A DNA stretch of 38,558 nucleotides from Okeania sp. SIO3B5 (GTDB taxonomy: Bacteria > Cyanobacteriota > Cyanobacteriia > Cyanobacteriales > Microcoleaceae). Positions 25,970-35,700 of this stretch are shown here, piece after piece (the stretch's first letter is position 1; each line of letters opens with the position of its first letter). The stretch is taken from assembly GCF_010692555.1 (NCBI RefSeq), contig NZ_JAAHHG010000046.1, positions 1 to 38,558 on the forward strand, read 5' to 3'. The translations under genes and the position numbers were made by a program. Under the pieces are notes generated by a model. It did no database searches, was not told the DNA's origin, and was given only the letters and a program-made list of their open reading frames with translations.

Positions 25970-28900
25970 TTAGAGGGGCTGGCCCTCCGAGTCTACGTTG
26001 TCTAGATCGCAGAAGATGTAGCGATCGCCTTGTTCTTGGAAGAGAAGATATAGGGTTTTCGTAGCGTCCTCGGAATGCGCGATCGCAAGGTCTATGCCGG
26101 ATTCGCGAATACCCAAGGGCATATTGACCCAGTTGCCGGCGATGGATTTGCGAGGGCCGATATTATCACTGGTGGGTTCGTGCTCGTTTTGTTCGAGGCG
26201 ATAGTAGCTCGTGCCGGAGAAAAGATAGACGTACTCGTTCAAGATAAAGGCCGCATCAATCTTGATATTGCTGCTCTCGGTGAGATTGCCGCTGTGATCG
26301 GAATTAAAGGTAGGACCTGACTGGCTTGTCAGATCGTAATGATAATATCGGTTGCCGACAATCAGATACAGCTTGTTATCTGTGTATGCATAGGCAGCAT
26401 CCACCTGGTCATCTTTCCCCAGGATAGTGTTCTTCAGCTCTGTGGCTTTAATGACTGTCTGAGTATCGCTGCGGTAATACTCGTTCTCGTTGTTAAACAG
26501 ATAGGAGACCCCACCGTGAGTAAAGGCGACATCGAGATTATCCCAGTTTTGGTTGGAGAAACTACCAAATTCATTATTGTTGTCGGACAGATTTTTAGGG
26601 TAACCCAGGTCAGCTGCGTTCCTAAAATGATTATCGTCATCCGGGGTGAAGCGCAGGTATTCGTTATCGCAGAAGAGGTATAACTTATCCTTTTCCCCAA
26701 AGGAATCAGTCCCGATCAAGGCAGCATCGACCTTATTTTCCTTCCAGATAGGGCTGAGGTTTTTGTTTAGGTACAGGGACAGAGGGAGTTCTTTCACCTT
26801 TTCCGTACCTTGGCGATTGAGTTCTTCGAGAATTTCCTTGGGTTCTAGGGCGCTGTCGAATAGGTGATAGACGTACCCATCGGTAATAATGACAAAATAG
26901 CTTGTGCCATCGGCAGCAGCGGTTGTAAATGCACCAGTTACCTTGACGTTGAGCTTGTACAATTTATTATCGTCCACAGTCTCGTCACCCTCAAACACAA
27001 CCCAACTATCATCCTCCCTGGCCTCTGCATAGCACTCTGCCGACGTATCTGTTTCGCTTGGGTCTTGGTGGTAAAAACCCAAGAAGTATTGCTTGTTAGT
27101 CCTGTAAGTGATACAGCAATCAAACGGCTTGTCAGTATATTGTGAATCTGAATCCTTATTCACTTCGTAATATCCATCTTTGTCAAAACAGTATTGTTCT
27201 GACTCAACCCGTATATACACACGGAAATTCCAGTCTTGACTCTTATTGGGCTGTAGCTGCTGCATTATCGGCGCGATCGCCTTTATTTGCTCTACCGGAG
27301 AATCCAGAAACTCATTGATATTAGAATAACTGACTGTTGTGCCAAAGATTTTTTCTAGCAACGCCTTAACCGTACTTGCGGATTCATTGGTGTCACCGTC
27401 TTCGTTCCAGCAGGAGTAACTACCATCGTCGTCGATTAGGTGCAGCAAGAGGTTGTTGCTATTGCCCTTCCAAACGACTGCAGCCTTAACTGTATCGCTT
27501 GGATATTGGTCGCCGTGGAGCAGGCCAAAGCGGTATCGAATTGATGATTCCGTAGGGGTTCCATCACTCTTACCCTTTTCCCGCACCTTGCCTAAGTCAG
27601 TGTTAAAGACGAATGCAACATCATTGAAGGTAAAGGCAGCATCAATGGTCTGCCAGTCATCACCAATCAATTCCTTCAAATCGGAATCTTGCAGAGTAGA
27701 GGGTTCTTTCCGCCATACGACAAAGGAATTCTCGTCTTGTTCGTAAATTGGCTTATCCAGTTGGTAAACTGGGTGATCCCCATTTTTAAGAATCAGGTAG
27801 GCTTTACCGCCGTAAACAAAAGCAGAATTAATGTTGCTAGTTTCTGTTGTCCCGTGGACATCAGAGAGCCAGTGTTCGTTAATAGACTGTTGGTTGTTAG
27901 TCTCTTCGCTGGTGACATATTTTCCACCTTTCAGGAAGCAGTAAACCTTCCCACTATCCTCTTCCTCTTCCTCTAACTCTACTGCCGCAGTGATGTTTTT
28001 GTCTTGTGGCAGAAAATCGGGTTTGCCTGGATTGCTGTTTAGAGGGCTGACATCGGGCTTGACCAAGAAGCCACAACCTTTGTGATTGCAGGCAAACCAG
28101 AGTTCGCCTCCCTCGCTGCTGTTGAGCATCACCACATTTTCCGCTTCGATGGTTTTATCGCCAGAAAACTCATGGGGGAAGAGTTCTTTGAACAACTTCT
28201 GACCGGGGTTATCAATTGATGGCGGGTTCGCAACAATTTGCGAGTACAGCTCAGGGGTCAGGCGAAAAGCTTTGTATTGTGGATCGGTGCTGCCGCCAAA
28301 ATCGATGCTCAGGCAGATGTAGATGTTTTCATACTCGTGCTGCTCCTCCCCGATCTTGTTGGAATTCTCAACAAAAATCTCTACCTTGGAGATAGACTTC
28401 TCAAATTTCAAGCCTTTTTCATTGTCCTCAAAACTGGTTTGAAGGGCCTGGGGTTGGCTCAAGCGTTTGTTGAGGTTGTAGAAGGAGTAGAAAACCTTGA
28501 TTTCCTTGTAACTCTCGCCCTGAGTGGATACTGTCTGGCCTTTGTCAGACTCTGTAGTAGTCACGATCGCAGATGAGGCATCCTCGGCACTTTCTTCAAT
28601 AGCCGTCCAGAAGACAAACACCCGACCGAAGGCAAACACCGGCTCCACCCGGGCCGCCTCGATTTTGATATCCAACTCTTTCCAGGCTTCCCAGATAGCA
28701 GAAGCGCTCTTACCTTCCAGAAAAGTGCCAAAGCGATAGAAATAGCGGATCGGGTCCGTGCGGGTGCAGCCAAAGAGAACCAGTTGTTTGTTGACCGAGG
28801 CGGGATCGTCGTAAACATAGCCCCCCGCAATGGTCAGTTGCGCCACGTCGGTGAAGCTGTCGAGATATTGCAAATAAGCCTCTGCGATCGCGGTTTCCGT

Positions 28901-29716
28901 CAGTTCCCCTTGGGAGAGGCTTTCCTGCAAAGCACTAAAATCAGCCGTTTTAGTCTTGCGCAGTTCGGGACGGATGTAGTTTTCTGGGTACAAAAAGACC
29001 TTGCGGTTTGCCTCCCACGCCCGGTAATTCCGCAACCAGCGCCAGCGTTCTTTCAGTTCCTCACGTTTCGCTTGCGGGTCGTCATCCTGCAAATTGATAT
29101 CTTCCAGATTGAGGAAGTAACGGTGCCAGTAGAGCTGTACTGCACCGGTAGCTTCCTTGATGCGCGAGGTATCGGCACAACTGCACATTTCGATATCGAT
29201 CAGCAGTTGTTGGTAGAGCTGGCGGCTAGTGCTAACGTTGTCGTCTTTGTGGATAACATAGGGCACCAAGGCATTCCGTTTGAGGGTATTGAGTTCGTCG
29301 TTTATCTGCTTGACCAAGGTGGCGTAATTGCTATTGCAGTCAACGGCGACCAAAAGATCGTAAGCCCCTTTAGCAGCTTCGCTGACCTTGGGGGCCTCAT
29401 CCTCGTAAAGAGGAGTCCAAACTTTGCCGTGCAAAGGGATGACATCCACGCCCAGGCGTTTGGTGGTAGCGAGGATATCGTACAGGCGCAACACCAACTC
29501 CAGTTGGAACTCTTCCTCCACCACATTGACTTGGCCAGGCAAGAAGGCATTACGTTGTTTGACCCAACGCACCTCTTCTTTCTCAAAACCAAAGATGGCA
29601 GCAAAATGCATATAGGGTTCGGAGACAACGCCTTTAGCCCCGGTAACCAGCTCCGTCAGGGTGAGTTCGCCTGCGCTAAAGCGCTGCCCCCAAGTCTTTG
29701 AAACGGCTGATGGCAC
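25970..29716 (-). CDS. Tc toxin A-component, middle (neuraminidase-like) part with hemopexin repeats
   Basis: 1,248 residues from a GTG that overlaps the previous frame by 41 nt. The first 250 residues are the conserved TcA middle/ABC-toxin region: ELTLTELVTG, LLIDIEMCSC-x-DTSRIKEA (171-189), WRWLRNYRAWEANRKVFLYP (225-244) and YIRPELR. A neuraminidase-like, receptor-facing section follows, then about eight hemopexin-type blades (for example VDAAYAYTDNKLYLIVGNRY and IDAAFILNEYVYLFSGTSYY). It ends DLDNVDSEGQPL-stop. The next twelve in-frame codons, including KVKYELIRL, belong to the same fold and lead into the pore part. This suggests one split gene rather than three native ones. Confidence 0.85.
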   Translation of the reverse strand: MPSAVSKTWGQRFSAGELTLTELVTGAKGVVSEPYMHFAAIFGFEKEEVRWVKQRNAFLPGQVNVVEEEFQLELVLRLYDILATTKRLGVDVIPLHGKVWTPLYEDEAPKVSEAAKGAYDLLVAVDCNSNYATLVKQINDELNTLKRNALVPYVIHKDDNVSTSRQLYQQLLIDIEMCSCADTSRIKEATGAVQLYWHRYFLNLEDINLQDDDPQAKREELKERWRWLRNYRAWEANRKVFLYPENYIRPELRKTKTADFSALQESLSQGELTETAIAEAYLQYLDSFTDVAQLTIAGGYVYDDPASVNKQLVLFGCTRTDPIRYFYRFGTFLEGKSASAIWEAWKELDIKIEAARVEPVFAFGRVFVFWTAIEESAEDASSAIVTTTESDKGQTVSTQGESYKEIKVFYSFYNLNKRLSQPQALQTSFEDNEKGLKFEKSISKVEIFVENSNKIGEEQHEYENIYICLSIDFGGSTDPQYKAFRLTPELYSQIVANPPSIDNPGQKLFKELFPHEFSGDKTIEAENVVMLNSSEGGELWFACNHKGCGFLVKPDVSPLNSNPGKPDFLPQDKNITAAVELEEEEEDSGKVYCFLKGGKYVTSEETNNQQSINEHWLSDVHGTTETSNINSAFVYGGKAYLILKNGDHPVYQLDKPIYEQDENSFVVWRKEPSTLQDSDLKELIGDDWQTIDAAFTFNDVAFVFNTDLGKVREKGKSDGTPTESSIRYRFGLLHGDQYPSDTVKAAVVWKGNSNNLLLHLIDDDGSYSCWNEDGDTNESASTVKALLEKIFGTTVSYSNINEFLDSPVEQIKAIAPIMQQLQPNKSQDWNFRVYIRVESEQYCFDKDGYYEVNKDSDSQYTDKPFDCCITYRTNKQYFLGFYHQDPSETDTSAECYAEAREDDSWVVFEGDETVDDNKLYKLNVKVTGAFTTAAADGTSYFVIITDGYVYHLFDSALEPKEILEELNRQGTEKVKELPLSLYLNKNLSPIWKENKVDAALIGTDSFGEKDKLYLFCDNEYLRFTPDDDNHFRNAADLGYPKNLSDNNNEFGSFSNQNWDNLDVAFTHGGVSYLFNNENEYYRSDTQTVIKATELKNTILGKDDQVDAAYAYTDNKLYLIVGNRYYHYDLTSQSGPTFNSDHSGNLTESSNIKIDAAFILNEYVYLFSGTSYYRLEQNEHEPTSDNIGPRKSIAGNWVNMPLGIRESGIDLAIAHSEDATKTLYLLFQEQGDRYIFCDLDNVDSEGQPL

Positions 29717-32700
29717 GCACGTCGCTCAAAAGGTAGTCCGACCATTTGCCCCAGCGGTAGGCCAGGACTTGTACCGGCTTCGACTCGTTGCGATCGCTCA
29801 GGTCAAGATTGTAGGTGACAAAATTGCCCCCGGTATGGAAATGGATTTCGTCTTCAAACTTAAATACAGTATCGACGCTTTTTCCTGGTCCTTCTTCAAG
29901 AATGGCCTTGTCTAGCTGAGGCCAGATTTCTTTAATATCGCGGGGATATTCCGCATCGACATAGCGCGGTTCCTCGTAGGGGTTGAGGGCGAACAGGGCA
30001 GCGGTATCGCTATAACGCACGAGCTGCTTCTGCTTGAAGAGATAGAGGGCACCATCGCCATCCAGGTATGCAGCATCGACGGTTTTATCTTGCCCAGCGA
30101 AGGCATTCTCGATCTTCCCAAAAACAGCGTTAATGTCACCAGGGAAAGTATTAGTAGTGTCGCTATTCTTGACTATGTTGAGATAGCGGCGCTTGTTAAA
30201 GAACGTCAATCCCAGACCAGAGAGGTAAAATGCCGCATCGATACCATCGCGATACATTTCATCGAGACCACCGATATCCAGTCCCAGTTCACTGTTCAGT
30301 TCCGCTGCCAGACTCTCGCCAATTATCTTCGGGTAGCCCGAGTCCATATAGCGGTAGCGATCGCCGCTGTAGCGAATATACTGTTCCCCAGAAAACAGGT
30401 AAGTTAGTTCTTTTTCGCCATTGACATAAACAAAGGCTGCATCCACATAACCCCCGGCCGTGAAATTATTATCGACATGACCGAGACCGTCGATATCGTA
30501 AGCCACATATTTATTGGGGCTGCCAGTCAAGAGGATAATATTGTTGGAGTTGTCTGGAACGTTGGGAGCGAAAAAGTAGAGGCAGCGCCCGTTATCGAGC
30601 AGACCTTTAAAGAAGGCAGAGGGGCTATTGGGATCGTATGCGGCTTCCAAAGCATCCAAATGTTCTTGGAACTCGTCGGCCATGAAGGCAAAGGCTGGCT
30701 CTTCGCGCAGGTAGGTGGCAATGGCCTTGGGATAGCCTTCATCTACATAGCGGTAATCGCGATCGCTGTAACGGACGTAGGAATTGCCAGCAAACAGATA
30801 GGTAATGCCCTCGCTGCTGACCCAGGCCGCATCCACTCCCTCACTGAATATATTGGTTTGCTTGCCCCAATCATCCTTAATCGCGGTCACTTCCCTCCAA
30901 CTGGTTTTGTAAGCCACATAGCATTCTTGGCTGAAGAAGTAGGCCGTACCATCCTTGCCGACAAAGCCCGATTTCAAATCCTTAAAGTCAGTGCGATTAA
31001 AGGGGATGCCGTTGTAAATCAGCTCTAGGGGTTGTGGGTAGCCCCAATTTTCAGTGTTGAGATTAAAGCTGATAAACTTTTGGTCGCTGATAAAAATCAG
31101 AGTGTCATTTACCACGAAAATGGCATCAATGTTGTCAAATCCCTCTTGCTGATAGTCTTCGGGAATTTCCCAGAGGCTGTAATTCCCCTCTTGTGGGTAA
31201 CCGGGCTCCGGGCGATCGTAGCTGTCCTTGGTGTAGCGCAGATAGCGGAAAGAACCGTCGGCATCAGGACGCTCGAAGAGATAGGTATTCTCTTCCCAGA
31301 CATAGGCCAAAGCCACATTGTTGAGTCCCCGCCATTTTTCGCTAATGCGTCGCGGCGGGTAGGTGACTGTCTTGTCCACATAGGTTTCGGAGTCGTACTG
31401 GACGAACCACTCGCCAGAGAATACATAAGTAATGCCATCGCGCCCGACAAAGGCAGCATCGATGGTGGATTGGTCGTAAATGGGATTGCGCGATCGCCCC
31501 CAGACATCGGCGATCGGAAATTTGCGTTCTAAATCCGGGTCGTAGTAATGTTCCCCAGCAAAGACATAACTTTTACCGTTGGTTCCGTGCAATACAGCGT
31601 TGACCTCGGTGGCACTTAGTTTCCCCTGGGCTTTTTGCACGGCGCGTGGGGTGGCAGGAGTTAAATTTAGCTGGCGATCTTCCAGATGGTTGAGTTTCTG
31701 CCAGCCATTGTTCTTGAGTACATAGTTAACTCCCCATTCCTGGGTAGCAGCCTTAATGTCGTTAAACTCGTCATCCTCGTACTTTTTGTAATTCTTTTCA
31801 TCGCCGATCGCCACATGGAAGCTATTGCCTTTGAAGAGATAGACTTGGCGCTGGTCTGCAAAAGCGGCATCTAGCCCCTCGGGGAAGGTAACGGGCAAAT
31901 CCCAAAAGCGGGGTTCCTTGGACAGGCGGAGGATAGAGCGGGGGTAGCCCGCTTCGACTACTGGCGGTGAGTTGCTGTTTAAACCTACGTTGCCCTCGTA
32001 GCGGAAAAATTGGTCCCCAGAGAAGAGGTAAGTATGTATGGCCGTTTTATCCACCAACTGGCCATTTTCGTTCTGTTCTTGCCAGCGGGACTCAACCACC
32101 AAAGCGGCGTCAATCTTGCCAGTTTTTTCGATATTGTTGCGTATCTTGCCCCAAACCCGTTTGGTTAAACGGGGGTAGCCATTATCGATACTCCGCAGTT
32201 CCGGGTCGGAAAAGCGCAGGAATTTGAAGTTTTCCTCTGTGGCGGTATAGGAGTCCTCCCCTTCCGGGTTCGTGTCGAAAAACAGATAAGTCTTATCGTC
32301 TTTGCCGGTGAAGGCAGCAACGACGCGGCCAATTTCCCCAATGGGGCGATTTAACTGCTCGGCCAAATCTTTTGGTTCCGACCACCAGCGACTGGCGCGA
32401 TGGTGTTCTATATAATAGTTTTCTTTGTTTCCCCCCTCTTCTTTGTGGTAAAACAGATAAACCTTCCCACCGGGGCCATTCATAGCCGCATCGATTTGAA
32501 AGTTTTCAACGCCATCAGTCACGCTATGTGGCAGGCTCCAGAAGTCGTCATCTGTAGTTGCGGGAAAGACCTCAATCTCCTCCACATCCGGGCGGTTGGC
32601 CAGCACCGTTTCAATCCCCCGAGCGTTGGGATCTTTTTTATCCATCTCCAAGCGATCGTCTTCATCTACGCGCAGGGTGGAGTAGCGCACATAGACATTC

Positions 32701-35700
32701 TTTTTAGTCTCGCCATCTTCCTCCACAGTGGTGCCAAACAGGTAGGTTTTGTTCTCTAGCACAAGGGCTCCAGTAACCTCGGTTAAACCCTCCCAATCAT
32801 CCTTAATTAAGCGCGGAAAGCCATCATCTACTTCGCCATAGTTTTTGCCAGAGTAACGGACGTAGCGATCGCCCGAGAACAGATAAGTGTAACCGTCCAG
32901 ACCCACAAAGGCAGCATCCACTTTTCCCAGACTGGCGATTTCGTTAGTTACTATTCCCCAAGAGTCGCGAGTTGGGGTTGTGATGTTGCCATTAGAGTCA
33001 GCGATGTTGCCGTTAGAGTCAATGATGAGCTTACCTTCCGAGTTGAAGATGTTGTAACTAGAGTCGATGACAATTGTGCCCTCCAAGAGAAAGTTGCCGC
33101 CATCGTCTTTTGTAAATGTGCCTCCCGAGCTGATGGTATTGCCACTAGAGTCGATGATGTCGCTACCACTAAGATTTAATGCCCCCGTCCAGTCGATGGC
33201 GATAGTAACATTCTGCTTGATAATGGCCTTGCGTTCCGAGTTGACGATGACGTTGTCATCATTGTCGAGGACGTTGCCATCATTGTCGAGGATGTTGCCG
33301 ATAGTGACAAATTCATCATCCCGGAAAAGATAGATTTTGTTCTTATTCGGATTGTCCCCATCTTCATAAGACAATGCCGCGTTAATGCCGGAGACAAATT
33401 TGCCTGGTAGATTCGCAAACTCTTCGTGAATGGCCTTGGGATAGCCTGCCTCCGGTTGCAGGTTGGCTAGTTCGATGCTGCCCGCATATTTGACTACTTT
33501 GTCGTTGAGAAACAAGAGATAGTAACCCTTGCTGGCCAGGGCTGCATCCAGGCGATCAGCACGTCCGAAGTCGTACTCGCTGTGCCCCCACATTTCGGCA
33601 ACAGGCCACACGCTACTGTCTTCTGAGGAGATGTAGCGATCCTGGAAAAAGGCATAGCTGTGACCGTCCAGACCCTCGAACATAGGTCCCAAATCCCGGT
33701 TAAAAGCGGGCGGGAGCTGAATCGGCAGATTCTCCTCATTCCAGCTCTCGGCGATGGATTTGGGATAGCCCCGATCTACCTTGGGCTGCTCCTCTGTCTC
33801 GTTGAGCTTGAAACTTACATTTGAATAACGGACGTAGCGATCATTGGCAAAGAGGAAGAGGCGTCCCTCGGCATCCAGGTATGCAGCATCGATCGCTTCC
33901 AGGTTCTCAAAGTCGTTATCCACCTGACCGAAACGGTTGTCGCGCTGGTCCCAAACTTCGGCATCGGCATATTTCACATAGTGGGAGTTGCCACTAACAA
34001 CAACCCAAGTACCGTGGCGATCTATAAAGACCGCATCAACCTGCAAGTTTTCCTGTTGATCGAATAGCCGACGGATGGGATCTTCCTTGAGGCATTTTTG
34101 CAGTTCTTCATCCTTTTTCTGAAGGTCGAGCAGGTCCTTGTCATCTTCAGGATCTACCACCTTTTTATCGATAAGGGTGTAGTCTTCCGCCAGATAAATC
34201 CAATAGTAATTGTTCTTAAAGAGGTAAATAAATTCTTCCCCTGCTAAGACTGTATCCACTTCTGTGACGCCATCGGGCAAAATCATATCTTCGGGGAATT
34301 TGGCAACCAGACTCTGGTCTTCCAGAAGCAGAGCAATCTCGTTGATGTCGAGCTGTTGTTGAGCGATTAGCAGTGCCAACTGCCGAATTCGCTTGACCGC
34401 TTGAGTGTAGTGCATATTCTCCGGCAGGCTGTCCAAGCGCCCCAGGGCATTAGCCTCCTCCAGCAGGGGCAACAACCAGGCAAGATGCAGGTTAGCGTTG
34501 GTTTGAAAGATAGCAGCAGATATTGCTTTTACCGCGTCGAGTTCGATTCCCAAGGCGTTTTGCAATTGTTCGAGAATGGCCTTCTGCTGTTCCTCTGCGC
34601 GCGCTTTCAGAGCCTCATCGACCCCCTTAACGGTGTCGTCAATAGCTGTGGCGATATTGTAGAGGAGGAAGAAAATTTCCCGATCGTAATCTGCAAAGTC
34701 AGGCACACTGAAGTTTGCTGCATTTTCAGGTACCAGGAAGAAAGGCCACTGGGCAGCCTGCAACAGGCCGTTGCCATCCAGTACCCCCATTTCCTCTAAA
34801 ACTGCTTTGAGATTGCCGATTTCCTCAGCATTAAAATCCAGTTCCTTCAGCTTTTCATCCTCTAGGCGATAACTCTCGGCATAGTTGACGATGCCCGCAA
34901 TATGCTCGAAAACGATCGCTGCCTTGCTGTCATCAAAATAGGAGCGCAGGCTAAAGTCCTCGCTGTTGCTCTCCTCTTTGAAGAAGGACTCTGCTTCGGG
35001 TTGCAAAAGGCTGCCGTACAGATAGGGACCTTGGAGGTCTTCCCATACCCAGCGGGACACTGCCTCAGCAGCAATTTTGCCCAACTCGACTTTATCAACT
35101 TGCAAGTAGGTGTTTTTGGCAGTAGCGATCGCCTCCTGCAATACCTTGAGAATAGCCTGGCGATGGGGATAAAACTGAAGCGCCACCGCCAAAGTCTTCG
35201 GGCTTTCCGCCAGAATCCGCCCTTTATCTTCGACAAACAGGTCCTCGTCAAGGTAACGATTGATCTGCAAATTAACGAGCAGGTTTTGCAAGGCAACTGG
35301 CGTCAGGTTCATTTCGGCGAACATCGACTCGCTGATTTGCACCTTACTGTCTTCAAACTTATCAAGCTGTCGCTCCAGCAAGCGGTAGATGGACTCGGTC
35401 AGCTCCGTCAGTCCTGTAGCGATTTCAAAGCTACCGCTATTGTTGGGGTCGCCAAAGAACTCCACATCAACCGCAAACCCTTGCTCGTCGATATAGCCGT
35501 TGTAAATCAGGTCGTCGTATAGTTCTCGCACTTCGGCTTCGCTAAGGCCGAGTTCTTTCAAGTCTGACTTGAATATCTGCACTTCAACGGTATCGTCTTC
35601 GAGCTTTGCGGCAGCATCTTCCCGGTAAATGCGATGCAAGATATCGAACAGGGGCTGCTGGAACTCGCTAAAATCGTAGGTAATCACGAAATCTTCCAGG

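Noticed and set aside
28784-29701. Plus-strand frame of 305 codons inside the Tc-like gene
   Set aside because: It lies opposite conserved TcA sequence (NYRAWEANRKVFLYP region) and has no recognisable domain; a shadow.
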